Shown in pieces: positions 1 to 8,260 of a stretch of DNA of 36,872 bases. Origin of the DNA: Terriglobales bacterium (GTDB lineage: Bacteria > Acidobacteriota > Terriglobia > Terriglobales > Acidobacteriaceae); the NCBI GenBank assembly GCA_030038475.1, contig JASHOU010000030.1:1-36872 (forward strand), in the 5' to 3' direction. Numbering within the stretch: position 1 is the first letter of the stretch; the number at the start of each line of letters is the position of its first letter. The position numbers were made by a program, and so were the translations under genes. A model generated the notes under the pieces. It did no database searches, was not told where the DNA came from, and saw nothing but the letters and a program-made list of their open reading frames with translations.

Positions 1-763
1 CGACCACCGATCCCAAAATCTGTTTTCCCATCAGCGCCAGATCGCCAATCAGGTCGAGCACTTTGTGCCGCACGAACTCGTCAGGAAAACGTAAGGGCGG
101 GTTCAGCAATTCGCGGCGGTTCAAGACAATCGCGTTTTCCATCGACGCGCCGCGGATCAATCCCTGTTGGCGCATGGCATCGGCTTCGTGCAGAAAACCA
201 AATGTTCGCGCGGATGCGATCTCGTGCAGATATCCGCCGTTGGTTAGCGGCACGCGAAAGCTTTGTTTGCCGATGAGGGGATGGGGAAAATTGATGGAGT
301 ACGAAACCGAATAAGTGTCGGCCGGATAGACCGCAATGAATTTATCGCCTTCGCGCAGCTCGATCTTCCGCACAATGCGCAGATAGGTGCGCGCCCGGCG
401 CTGCCTGCGAATGCCGGCACTCTGAATCATCTCAACAAACGGGCGGGCGCTGCCATCGAGGATGGGCAACTCGAGATTATCCAGTTCGACAATGGCGTTG
501 TCGATCCCAAGGCCCGTAAAAGCTGACAGCAGGTGCTCGGTCGTGGAGATCAGCACACCCTTCTTCATCAGGCTGGTCGCATAACTGACGCGGGCTACGT
601 TGCGAATGCTGGCTTCGATGGCAAAGCTATCAAGGTCCGTGCGGTGGAAGACGATTCCGGTTCCGGCCGGAGCGGGCAAAATTCGCAGGCTGACGGGAGC
701 GCCGCTGTGGAGACCGACTCCGGAACACGTGACAGCGGCACGGATTGTTTGCTCGTGCGTCAA
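1..763 (-). CDS. lpxC: UDP-3-O-acyl-N-acetylglucosamine deacetylase, partial
   Basis: LpxC is the Zn-dependent deacetylase that commits UDP-acyl-GlcNAc to lipid A synthesis in the cytoplasm. The frame encodes 254 residues before the left edge cuts off the C-terminus. Visible family marks are GVGLHSG near residue 15, STTEHLLSA with zinc ligand His77, LPILDGSARPF near residue 100, SARTFGF, and RHKVLDLIGDLAL near 232 with His233 and Asp237. The catalytic His of the C-terminal end (E. coli His265) lies outside the window. An in-frame TAA sits four codons upstream of a TTG at 763-761, and no ATG or GTG lies between them, so TTG is the only reasonable start. No clear Shine-Dalgarno sequence precedes it. 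The gene implies an LPS-bearing outer membrane, which fits the TonB, LolA-like and Ddl genes in the window. Confidence 0.95.
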   Translation of the reverse strand, partial: MTHEQTIRAAVTCSGVGLHSGAPVSLRILPAPAGTGIVFHRTDLDSFAIEASIRNVARVSYATSLMKKGVLISTTEHLLSAFTGLGIDNAIVELDNLELPILDGSARPFVEMIQSAGIRRQRRARTYLRIVRKIELREGDKFIAVYPADTYSVSYSINFPHPLIGKQSFRVPLTNGGYLHEIASARTFGFLHEADAMRQQGLIRGASMENAIVLNRRELLNPPLRFPDEFVRHKVLDLIGDLALMGKQILGSVV

Positions 764-942
764 GGGGAGTACGATTTAAGTCTTTTGCTGTGAGCAAGCT
801 TACCCCGAGGCTCGGTCTTTGTCTGTGGCAAAAAAGCCACACTCCGTGGTTCTGGATCGATCTGTTGAGGGTAAGTGATTCAGGCAGTTGCAGATGGTTG
901 AGGCGTTACGAAAGGTATTGAACTGGGTTTTTAAGGGTTTTA

Positions 943-1836
943 CTACTTCTTCATCGGCACCAGGGGGTCGTAGGTCACCGAGGCTTCGAACGCCGAGTCA
1001 GGTAAATTGAGATTGTAGCTGGCGGTGCTGATGAAGCGCTGCTGCGAAGTCTCTCCGTTGAAATAGCGGGTGATGGAGTGCGGAGTCCAGATTCCCTCCA
1101 CTAGCTTGTAACTGTCGTATGCCTCTTCTTCCACGTTTTTCTGCTTGTCTTTCGGGTCGCGCCACGAGTAGCTGATCTTGATCGGATAATGGGAATTGAC
1201 GTCGAGATAAACATCTACCGAGTCGTTCTGGCTGTTCAGCAGGGTTACGCCTTCGGCTTCCTTGCCATTGACGACTTTAACTCCGTTGTAGAACAAAGCG
1301 ACGTTCGGGTCGCGAATCCACTTGCGGAATATCCATTCGATCGAATGCTGGCGGCGGCGAAGATAATTCTGCAGCTCGATTTTGTCTTGCGCTGCAGTTC
1401 CCTTATAGGTGGTCTCGTATCCTTTGTCGCCATTGTGAATGAGGACGACGTCGACCTTGTTGGACTTGATGCCCCCGATATCAATTGCCCCTGGGATGAT
1501 GTGAATGTCTTTGAGTTTGAGAACCTCGAAGCGGTCCTTATCCGGATACTCAACGTAGTACCGGTAAGGAATTCCAGTGCTCTCTGTGCGTCCGTGATAA
1601 AGCGGATAATAGCGGCCTTCCTCCATACGGTTTTCATAATCGAGGTAAGGTTGGCCGCCCAGGGACTCGATGGTTTGATCGAGCACAGCGCGCGCTTTGC
1701 GGGCGTTTTCGGAGTCGTTCAGATTCACCGTCGCCGGCGCCGCGGCCGAAGGTGGCACCTCTCGCGGCGGCGGTTGCTCGCCAGCCTGAGCGTATGCCAG
1801 ATGCGACAGCAGTAAGAAAAGAGCGAAATACTTCAT
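943..1836 (-). CDS. secreted LolA-like protein of unknown function
   Basis: The gene encodes 297 residues. A short signal peptide (MKYFALFLLLSHLAYAQA) is followed by a Pro/Ala-rich linker to about residue 38. The mature part begins with a helix (ENARKARAVLDQTIESLGG) and is then rich in beta strands with many Tyr and charged residues. The pattern 'helix, Gly-Gly, strand with a Tyr-rich segment, ... YLDVNSHYPIKISYSWRD ... EGIWTPHSITRYFNGE' resembles the outer-membrane lipoprotein-sorting (LolA/LolB/LppX) fold often found as orphan secreted proteins in Acidobacteriota. There is no lipobox Cys, so it should be a soluble periplasmic protein. It is transcribed towards lpxC and diverges from the DUF1569 gene. 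The family assignment rests on fold pattern only; no catalytic residue is recognised. Confidence 0.8.
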   Translation of the reverse strand: MKYFALFLLLSHLAYAQAGEQPPPREVPPSAAAPATVNLNDSENARKARAVLDQTIESLGGQPYLDYENRMEEGRYYPLYHGRTESTGIPYRYYVEYPDKDRFEVLKLKDIHIIPGAIDIGGIKSNKVDVVLIHNGDKGYETTYKGTAAQDKIELQNYLRRRQHSIEWIFRKWIRDPNVALFYNGVKVVNGKEAEGVTLLNSQNDSVDVYLDVNSHYPIKISYSWRDPKDKQKNVEEEAYDSYKLVEGIWTPHSITRYFNGETSQQRFISTASYNLNLPDSAFEASVTYDPLVPMKK

Positions 1837-1997
1837 CCCGATATACCTGTTAGAAGCCTGCAGCTCAATTTTAGCTGTCTTCGTTTACGTGTCTTCATTT
1901 GGTTTGCTTGTGTTCATTTGGCGTCTGTGCCGGATGGTATCATCCTTCGGCCAAGGTCGCCCCGTCCGCAAAAGCCGGCGGACACTTGGAGGCAGAG

Positions 1998-2447
1998 ATG
2001 AAAAGCCTGTTCGACAAAGAAACGATGAACGAGGTGACGCGGCGCATCGAGACGCTCCAGCCCGGGACCGTGCGGCAGTGGGGAAAAATGGATGTGGCAC
2101 AGATGATGGCCCACTGCTCACGCACCATGGACATGGCCTCCGGCCGGCTCAACCCGCCGCGCATGTTGATTGGAAGATTGATCGGCTCTTTCGTTAAGCC
2201 CGTCTTGACCAGCGACAAACCGTTTTCCAAAAACGGGCCGACCGTTAAACACCTACTCGTAGCCGATTCGCGCGACTTCTTCCGCGAGCAGGAGCAGCTC
2301 AAACTGAAAGTGCGGCAATTTCACGAGGGCGGCGAAGCGCAGTGCACGCGCCATCCGCATCCATTCTTTGGCGCGCTTACACCGCAGGACTGGAGCCGCG
2401 GCATGTACAAGCACCTCGATCATCACCTGCGGCAATTCGGCGCGTGA
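1998..2447 (+). CDS. DUF1569 / DinB-like protein
   Basis: This is a 149-residue cytoplasmic protein. The ATG at 1998 is chosen because GGAGG lies about 6 bases upstream; the frame is open further upstream, but that stretch looks non-coding. Motifs include LQPGTVRQWGKMDVAQMMAHCSRTMD (helix with a conserved His) and, near the C-terminus, HPHPFFGALTPQDWSRGMYKHLDHHLRQFG. These are typical of DUF1569 proteins, which resemble the DinB four-helix bundle with possible metal-binding histidines (here in MMAHC and KHLDHH). The biochemical role is unknown. It converges with the SDR gene, with only 9 bases between the two stop codons. Confidence 0.85.
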   Translation: MKSLFDKETMNEVTRRIETLQPGTVRQWGKMDVAQMMAHCSRTMDMASGRLNPPRMLIGRLIGSFVKPVLTSDKPFSKNGPTVKHLLVADSRDFFREQEQLKLKVRQFHEGGEAQCTRHPHPFFGALTPQDWSRGMYKHLDHHLRQFGA

Positions 2448-2456
2448 TCGAGCGGA

Positions 2457-3266
2457 TCATCCCACCAGCACCGCTCCGCCATTCACATTGAAAATCTCGC
2501 CCGTGATGAAGCCGGCGTAACGCGTGCACAAAAACAGAATCGGTCCGGCAATTTCTTCCGGAGTTCCCACGCGGCTCAGCGGAATCGTCGCGAAAACCTT
2601 CGCCTTGGTCGGCGGATCGTTCAGCGCCGCCGCCGACATGTCGGTATCGACCCATCCCGGAGCCACACAGTTAACGTGAATGCGGTCGCGGGCGAGTTCC
2701 GTCGAAAGCCCCTTGACCATGCTGATGAGTGCGCCTTTCGAAGCGGCATAGTCGCAGTGGAAAGCTTCTCCACGCTGGCCCGCGGTCGAACTGACGAGCA
2801 CGATATGCCCAGCATTCCCGGATGAATCCGCGCCCTGTTTTTTCATCTGCGCGACGGAACGCTTGACCAGCGCGAAGACGCTATCGAGATTCACGGCAAT
2901 GGTGCGCCGCCACTGCTCGTCCGCCATGCGATCGACGGGCGCATCTTGCGGCGGCCAGATGCCGTGATTGGCCACGAGAATGTCCAGGCGCCCGAAGGCG
3001 GAAATCGCGGACGATACCAGTTGCCCGGCGGCTGCAATGGTTGAAAGATCACATTGGATCGCGCGGCAGTTTGCCGGACCGCATTCCTCAACCAGAGCCT
3101 CAGCCTGCGCCTTCGCCGATTGATAATTGAAAACAACTTTCGCGCCCGCGGCCGCAAACAGCCGCACGGCAGCCGCGCCAATGCCCCGCGATCCGCCAGT
3201 TATCAGCGCAACTTTCGAGGAAAGACTCAGGGATGGAGGACTTAAAGAATGAAGAGTGGGATTCAT
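2457..3266 (-). CDS. SDR-family NAD(P)-dependent oxidoreductase
   Basis: The product is a classical short-chain dehydrogenase/reductase of about 269 residues. It has the Rossmann motif TGGSRGIG near residue 23, the NHG variant of the NNAG motif (LVANHG), a catalytic Ser in VLVSSTAGQRG, and the YAASK motif (Tyr and Lys). The PG motif is seen in CVAPGWVDTDM, and the C-terminus NVNGGAVLVG is typical of the FabG-like group. The substrate cannot be told; FabG-like 3-oxoacyl reductase or glucose-dehydrogenase-like activity are both possible. The ATG at 3266 is chosen because family alignment begins just after it; no Shine-Dalgarno is visible and longer starts are possible (for example 3326). Residues 1-14 are unusually Ser/Pro/Leu-rich. 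Confidence 0.9.
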   Translation of the reverse strand: MNPTLHSLSPPSLSLSSKVALITGGSRGIGAAAVRLFAAAGAKVVFNYQSAKAQAEALVEECGPANCRAIQCDLSTIAAAGQLVSSAISAFGRLDILVANHGIWPPQDAPVDRMADEQWRRTIAVNLDSVFALVKRSVAQMKKQGADSSGNAGHIVLVSSTAGQRGEAFHCDYAASKGALISMVKGLSTELARDRIHVNCVAPGWVDTDMSAAALNDPPTKAKVFATIPLSRVGTPEEIAGPILFLCTRYAGFITGEIFNVNGGAVLVG

Positions 3267-3628
3267 GGCGCGTAACAGTATCGCACGGCCAAAATGCCGC
3301 CATTCATCGGCGCTCGAATCGCGCATTATTCGTCCCATCGAATTCGCCCCCAGCCGCCTTGACACCGAGCGAAGCGTCCGGCATTCTATTGAACTTGGGG
3401 ATACAGTCCGTTTCTTTCTGTGCCGTTCTCCGTTGCGGCGAAACCGGGGCGCGGCATCGCGAGCCGAAGCTGTAGGTCTCCGGCCACTGGAAGTAAACTC
3501 CTGCGCATTGAGCAGAGAACTTTAGGCGGCAAGAGAAACAAATTTGTGCCGAGTCCGCCCGGCGCGGCGGAATGACTGTTTTTGCAAACGCCGCGTTTTC
3601 AGCGGGTATTTCTTCATAGAGGATTGTT
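3267..3628. other. intergenic spacer, no gene recognised
   Basis: This 362-base spacer separates the SDR gene from yajC, which are divergent. Short open frames here have no ribosome-binding site or family motif. I saw no tRNA, riboswitch or strong promoter. AGAGGA at about 3618 is the ribosome-binding site of yajC. Confidence 0.6.
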
Positions 3629-3970
3629 TTGGCGGCAATAATCGTTACGTCTGGCGTGGTCGCGGGATTGGCAGCCTGGCTGCAACTGCCCGGTGGCTCG
3701 GGTCTCTTGGGCCTGGCGCCGCTGCTGTTTATCTTCGCCATTTTTTATTTTCTTTTGATCATGCCGCAGCAGCGGAAGCAGAAGAAATGGCAGGCCATGC
3801 TCGGCGAGTTGAAGAGTGGAGACAGGGTGGTAACCAGCGGCGGGCTGCGCGGCACCATCATCAGCCTGAAAGACGATGCGCTGACACTGCGCGTGCCGCC
3901 CGATAATCTGAAGCTGGAAGTAAGCCGCGGGTCGGTGGTTTCGGTCACCACGGCGGAGGAAGGGAAATAG
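3629..3970 (+). CDS. yajC: preprotein translocase subunit YajC
   Basis: YajC is the small single-span membrane partner of SecDF in the Sec holotranslocon. The 113-residue product has a hydrophobic N-terminal stretch, a main membrane span (LGLAPLLFIFAIFYFLLIMPQQRKQKKW, about residues 27-54) ending in the family hallmark MPQQRK, and the conserved cytoplasmic part LKSGDRVVTSGGLRGTI. The start is TTG at 3629, preceded by AGAGGA. Length is usual for the family. It lies directly upstream of secD and secF in the same orientation, the classical order, although the usual upstream tgt and queA genes are absent. Confidence 0.95.
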   Translation: MAAIIVTSGVVAGLAAWLQLPGGSGLLGLAPLLFIFAIFYFLLIMPQQRKQKKWQAMLGELKSGDRVVTSGGLRGTIISLKDDALTLRVPPDNLKLEVSRGSVVSVTTAEEGK

Positions 3971-4049
3971 TCGCTGGTCGTTAGTCGTCAGTCGCTCGAA
4001 AAGCGACTCTGGTTTTGACTAACGACAATCGACCAACGACTATCGACTG
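3969..4049. repeat. heptamer tandem repeat in two convergent arms
   Basis: The spacer between yajC and secD is almost entirely repeat. The left arm (3969-3996) is four 7-base units of type AGTCGCT / GGTCGTT. The right arm (4018-4049) carries the same kind of unit on the other strand, so the two arms can pair. A perfect 7-bp hairpin (AGTCGCT ... AGCGACT, 3990-4008) sits inside. The 13-mer TGGTCGTTAGTCG at 3975-3987 recurs exactly at the thrC-moaD junction. Confidence 0.8.
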
Positions 4050-4057
4050 GTTTTTTC

Positions 4058-5671
4058 ATGAACAAGAACCTTACCTGGAAAGTAGTCGTCATCCTCGGAA
4101 TTCTGTTGCTGTTCCTGTTCGGCATCCTGGGGATTCCGAAGGAGTGGTCGGGCAAGGGACTGCTGGCGTCGATCGCCGACCGCATTCATCTCGGCCTTGA
4201 TCTGCGCGGCGGAACGCACCTGATCCTCCAGGTACAGGTCAACGACGCGGTCAACGTCGATTCCGATAACGCGATTGCGCGCCTAAAAGAAGGCATGCGC
4301 ACGCGCAAGATCAACTACGCCGACATTACCAAGCCCGATCCGGTGAACCATCCGGAGATGATCGTTGTCAAAGGTGTGCCGCCGGATCAGACTAGCGATT
4401 TCAAGAGCATCATCTCCGACCGCCTCCCGGACTATGACGCCACTTCGGGCGCGGAGAACTCATGGACGGTTTCCATGAAGGCGCAAAACCTCGCTGATTT
4501 GAAAAATCGCGCGGTGCAGCAGGCCATCGAAACCATCCGTAATCGAATCGACCAGCTCGGGGTGAGCGAGCCGGTGATTCAGGAGCACGGGCTCGGGCAG
4601 TATCAGATTCTCGTGCAACTGCCCGGCGTGGACGACCCTGCGCGCGTCAAGGAGATCATGCAGTCCACGGCGATGCTGGAAATCAAGCAATCGCTCGGCG
4701 GGCCTTATCCGAGCGAGGCTGCGGCCTTGCAGGAACATAACGGCGTGCTTCCTCCCGATGCGGTGTTGATGCAGGGAAAGGTACCGCACGCGGGCGAGGA
4801 AAGCGGCGAAGCCTGGTATCTGATTTCCCGCGCCTCGGCGGTTACCGGCCGCGACCTGCGCACGGCCGAACCCAGTCAGGATGAGAACGGGCAGCCCGCG
4901 GTCCGCTTTATTCTCACCAATGAAGGCGGACGCAAGTTCTATGCCTTCACTTCCGAGCATGTGAAAGATCAGTTGGCGGTGGTGCTCGACAATAAGGTTC
5001 AGTCGGTGGCGACCATTGAAGAGCCGATTCACGATACGGGCATCATTCATGGCCGCTTCACCGAACAAGAGGTGCAAGACCTCTCGATGACTTTGCGTTC
5101 GGGTGCGCTGCCGGCGGGCATCAAGTATCTGGAAGAGCGCACCGTCGGGCCCTCGCTCGGCGCCGATTCGATTCGCTCCGGCGTGCGTGCGGCCGTAGCC
5201 GGAATGCTGGCCGTGCTCATCTTTATGCTGATTTATTACCGCTGGGCTGGCGTCAACGCCGATGTCGCACTGATCCTGAATCTCGTTATCCTGCTCGGCT
5301 TCATGGGCTATTTTGGGGCGGTGCTGACGCTGCCCGGGATTGCCGGCGTGATTCTGACGGTCGGCATGGGCGTCGATTCGAACGTGCTGATTTTCGAGCG
5401 CATCCGCGAAGAGCTGCGCAACGGAAAGACGCCGCCCTCGGCCGTGGAGCAGGGCTTCAGCCACGCCTGGATCACCATTGTCGATACTCACGTCACGACC
5501 ATTGTTTCGGCGGCGATTCTGTTTATCTTCGGTACCGGCCCAGTCAAGGGTTTTGCCACCACGCTGGTTTTCGGTCTGGCGGCAAACCTGTTCACGGCGG
5601 TCTTTGTGTCACGCGTAATTTTCGATTGGGTGCTGAGCAGAAAACAGCGCGGAGAGGCGTTGAGCATTTAG
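4058..5671 (+). CDS. secD: protein translocase subunit SecD
   Basis: SecD uses the proton motive force to pull preproteins out of SecYEG on the periplasmic side. The 537-residue protein has an N-terminal membrane span (about residues 8-26), the hallmark DLRGGTHLILQV after it, a large periplasmic P1 region with NRIDQLGVSEPVIQ and LPGV, and a C-terminal block of five spans beginning at GPSLGADSIRSGVRAAV. The last part contains the RND-type motif GMGVDSNVLIFERIREELRNG. The ATG at 4058 lies right after the repeat spacer and has no obvious Shine-Dalgarno sequence, so translation may depend on yajC read-through. It forms an operon with yajC and secF. Confidence 0.97.
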   Translation: MNKNLTWKVVVILGILLLFLFGILGIPKEWSGKGLLASIADRIHLGLDLRGGTHLILQVQVNDAVNVDSDNAIARLKEGMRTRKINYADITKPDPVNHPEMIVVKGVPPDQTSDFKSIISDRLPDYDATSGAENSWTVSMKAQNLADLKNRAVQQAIETIRNRIDQLGVSEPVIQEHGLGQYQILVQLPGVDDPARVKEIMQSTAMLEIKQSLGGPYPSEAAALQEHNGVLPPDAVLMQGKVPHAGEESGEAWYLISRASAVTGRDLRTAEPSQDENGQPAVRFILTNEGGRKFYAFTSEHVKDQLAVVLDNKVQSVATIEEPIHDTGIIHGRFTEQEVQDLSMTLRSGALPAGIKYLEERTVGPSLGADSIRSGVRAAVAGMLAVLIFMLIYYRWAGVNADVALILNLVILLGFMGYFGAVLTLPGIAGVILTVGMGVDSNVLIFERIREELRNGKTPPSAVEQGFSHAWITIVDTHVTTIVSAAILFIFGTGPVKGFATTLVFGLAANLFTAVFVSRVIFDWVLSRKQRGEALSI

Positions 5672-5681
5672 GAGGTTTCAC

Positions 5682-5755
5682 AGTTTCAAGGTTTCAAAGT
5701 TTCAAGGATCCGGGGGCGGATTGTTTTGACCTTGCAACTCTGAGACCTTGAAACC
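5682..5755. repeat. octamer tandem repeat in two convergent arms
   Basis: The secD-secF spacer holds three 8-base units (AGTTTCAA, GGTTTCAA, AGTTTCAA) at 5682-5705, followed by an opposing arm at 5730-5755 whose reverse complement is again three 8-base units of the same type. GTTTCAAGG at 5699-5707 pairs exactly with CCTTGAAAC at 5746-5754. The design matches the heptamer arrays elsewhere in the window but with a period of 8. Confidence 0.8.
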
Positions 5756-5764
5756 CGGCTTTTT

Positions 5765-6976
5765 ATGGAATTCTTTCGTAATACCAACATCGATTTCCTC
5801 GGGAAGAAGTGGTACTTCCTTACCTTCTCGTTGATCTTCAGCGTAGCCGGAGTGCTTTCGATGGCGTTCTGGCATGGCATCCCGCTGGGTGTCGACTTTC
5901 GCGGCGGCACGCTTGTCTATGTCAAGTACTCGCACACGCCCGATCCGGCGGCCATTCACGCCGATATCGACCACGCCGGCCTGAAAAATGCCCGCGTGCA
6001 AAGGTACGGCCAGCCCGGCAACAACGAAGTGCTGATTTCGCTCGATATTCAGGAAACCAGCGAACAGGCTCTCGACAAAGGCAAAACCCAGATCGTCCAG
6101 GCGCTCGAAAGCCACGCCACTCCCGGCAAACAGGATCTGAATAACTCCAGTTCTTTGGCCATCGCGAATTATCTCTTGGAGAAAGACCCGTTGCAGCTCG
6201 GGTCGGGCGCCGATGCCAACCCCCGCTACACCGCTCTCGCGCAGGCGATCGTCGATTATCGCGATAAAACGAAGGGCGGCGTGCTCGATTCTCTGGATGA
6301 ATTGAAGAGTGTAGCCCCCCCGGCGGTGGTCACCACGCTCGGGGATAGTTTTTTCGTCTCCGATTTTGGCATCCGCAACGTCGAGATCGTCGGGCCGCAG
6401 GTGGGACAGCAATTACGCAAGCAAGCCATGCTTGCGACCCTCTATTCGCTGGGAGGAATGCTCATTTATCTGGCGCTTCGCTTCGAATGGATTTACGGCG
6501 TCGCCGCCGTGCTCACCGTCTTCCACGACACGCTGATTACGGTGGGCGCGTTTTCGCTGCTTGACAAAGAAATATCCCTGACCGTAATTGCGGCTATCCT
6601 GACGCTGATTGGATACTCCAATAACGACACCATCGTTGTGTTCGACCGCATTCGGGAGAACATCAAGCTGCTGCGCCGCGAAAAGCTGGCCGACATTGTC
6701 AACAAAAGTATTAATCAAACTTTAAGCCGAACTGTCTTGACAGCGGGCCTGACTTTCCTTACCGTGCTTGCTCTGTTTCTTTTCGGCGGCGAGGTGCTGC
6801 ATGGTTTCAGCCTGGCGCTGGTCATCGGCATTTTGATCGGAACCTATTCTTCGATTGCGATTGCCGCGCCGATTCTGGTTGCCTACCAGGAGTGGCGCGC
6901 CGGACGGGGCAAGAAGCCGATTGCCATGCCTTTGCGGCCCGGCCAGGCGCAGCCGAAAGAAAAAGTTAAGGTCTAA
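5765..6976 (+). CDS. secF: protein translocase subunit SecF
   Basis: SecF pairs with SecD in the proton-driven translocation motor. The product is 403 residues, about 100 longer than a typical SecF. It starts with the SecF signature (MEFFRNTNIDFLGKKWYF), a first span, and VDFRGGTLVYVKY. The extra length lies in the periplasmic region (about residues 95-200, including a stretch around KTKGGVLDSLDELKSVAPPAVV). The C-terminal membrane block has RNVEIVGPQVGQQLRKQA, YSNNDTIVVFDRIREN and NQTLSRTVLTAGLTFL, all typical. Start ATG 5765. It is separated from secD by 93 bases of repeat. Confidence 0.96.
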   Translation: MEFFRNTNIDFLGKKWYFLTFSLIFSVAGVLSMAFWHGIPLGVDFRGGTLVYVKYSHTPDPAAIHADIDHAGLKNARVQRYGQPGNNEVLISLDIQETSEQALDKGKTQIVQALESHATPGKQDLNNSSSLAIANYLLEKDPLQLGSGADANPRYTALAQAIVDYRDKTKGGVLDSLDELKSVAPPAVVTTLGDSFFVSDFGIRNVEIVGPQVGQQLRKQAMLATLYSLGGMLIYLALRFEWIYGVAAVLTVFHDTLITVGAFSLLDKEISLTVIAAILTLIGYSNNDTIVVFDRIRENIKLLRREKLADIVNKSINQTLSRTVLTAGLTFLTVLALFLFGGEVLHGFSLALVIGILIGTYSSIAIAAPILVAYQEWRAGRGKKPIAMPLRPGQAQPKEKVKV

Positions 6977-7147
6977 AAAGTTAAGGTCCAAGGGAAAAAC
7001 CTAAGGCCTGGATTTGCATATCTGGCGTAGAATTATGGACCTGCCCGCAGAGGTAGGGTTCGGCGGGGAGACAAGGGAAAGCGTGGGAGCAAAGAGGAAG
7101 TACGCGGTGTCTAAATCTCTATGCTGTGGTGTGTGTAGGAGAAGCCC

Positions 7148-7879
7148 ATGTTCGAAGACAGCTTGATAGAGTCCGGCGGAAAGCTGAAGACCCGGCGTTT
7201 GAGCACCACGATTCTTTCGTTTTTCGGGCAGTTCTCGCTGATCGGGATTCTGATCCTGATCCCACTGATTTATACCGACGCGTTGCCCAAAACGCAGCTC
7301 ATGACCTTCCTGGTAGCGCCACCACCCCCACCCCCGCCTCCGCCTCCGGCCGCCGCGCCCGTAAAGGTGGTGAAGATTCAGAGCGAAATGGTCAACGGCC
7401 AACTGCGCACCCCGACCAAGATTCCGCAAAAAGTCGAAATGATCAAAGAAGACGCAGCGCCCCCGGATCTGGGCGGCGGCGTCCCAGGCGGCGTTCCCGG
7501 TGGAGTTCCCGGAGGTTCGGCTGGCGGCGTAATCGGCGGCATCCTTAGTTCGACTCACGTCGATGTGCCCAAAGTCGCAACCCCGCAGCGCGTGCGCGTT
7601 TCCTCGGGCGTATCGACCGGTCTTTTGATCAAAAAGGTTCAGCCCGTCTATCCGCAACTGGCGAAGCAGGCGCGCATTCAGGGCCAGGTCGTACTTCAGG
7701 CTGAAATCAGCAAAGACGGAACCATCCAGAACCTGCAGTTGATCAGCGGGCACCCGATGTTGACTGGGGCGGCGATTGAGGCCGTAAAACAGTGGCGTTA
7801 TAAGCCTTATCTGCTCAACGGCGAACCCGTAGCCGTCGAGACCCAGGTAATCGTGAACTTCAGTTTGTCCGGGGGATAG
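7148..7879 (+). CDS. tonB: TonB-family energy transducer
   Basis: TonB proteins carry energy from ExbB/ExbD across the periplasm to outer-membrane receptors. The 243-residue product has a cytoplasmic N-terminus, one membrane span (about residues 26-47, SFFGQFSLIGILILIPLIY), a run of ten prolines (about residues 61-70), a flexible linker with the 4-residue repeat VPGG (three copies, 12-bp period), and a C-terminal TonB domain (QPVYPQLAKQARIQGQVVLQAEISKDGTI ... AVKQWRYKPYLLNGEPVAVETQVIVNF). AGGAG lies 5-6 bases before the ATG. It heads the tonB-exbB-exbD-exbD set, although 380 bases separate it from exbB. Confidence 0.93.
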   Translation: MFEDSLIESGGKLKTRRLSTTILSFFGQFSLIGILILIPLIYTDALPKTQLMTFLVAPPPPPPPPPPAAAPVKVVKIQSEMVNGQLRTPTKIPQKVEMIKEDAAPPDLGGGVPGGVPGGVPGGSAGGVIGGILSSTHVDVPKVATPQRVRVSSGVSTGLLIKKVQPVYPQLAKQARIQGQVVLQAEISKDGTIQNLQLISGHPMLTGAAIEAVKQWRYKPYLLNGEPVAVETQVIVNFSLSGG

Positions 7880-8260
7880 TCTCCGCAATGATGCCGCGTT
7901 TTCAACTGCGGCTAAGAGTTGAAGGTTATGGCAGTTAGGGCCCTCCCCGTCCCACGTATCCCGGAACGGGAGATTCAGGCTGGTGTAAGTGGTTATGCCT
8001 CCCGAGGGCGACTCTGCTTATTTAGGGTTTCTTGCATCAAACGGTCTATCAAGTGGTTGGAAAGTAGTCTGGATTCAAGCCGGTAGGCTGACGGCATAGG
8101 ACTGACTTTCCATGATTCCGCTTGTCATGCTGGCAATACTTAATGGAGAGCGGCAAGCGCCGCTCCTGGGGGCAGAGGAAGTTCGGGCACGATTGAGCAA
8201 AAAGTGCGAAGTGGTTCATAGTTCTTAGTTCGAAACAGTTCCGAGGAGGAGAAGCAACTC
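7880..8260. other. tonB-exbB spacer with hairpins
   Basis: This 381-base spacer contains no credible gene. It has a perfect hairpin GAGCGGC-AAGC-GCCGCTC at 8148-8165 and a weaker one near 7950 (CCCGT ... ACGGG). A three-unit heptamer run (GGTTCAT, AGTTCTT, AGTTCGA) lies at 8213-8233. The strong Shine-Dalgarno GAGGAGGAG for exbB is near 8242. The length suggests exbB has its own promoter, but no clear -35/-10 pair is seen. Confidence 0.5.

Noticed and set aside
1837-1860. Promoter TTGAGC-17-TATATC for the LolA-like gene
   Set aside because: The -10 would end only 3 bases before the ATG, so the transcript would start inside the gene.
3267-3628. Possible small RNA (tRNA, SRP RNA or similar) upstream of yajC
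   Set aside because: No cloverleaf, no SRP core motif and no compelling long hairpin could be found by eye.
4460-5491. 343-codon minus-strand frame opposite secD
   Set aside because: Shadow of a strongly conserved gene; His/Arg/Gln-rich with no motif.
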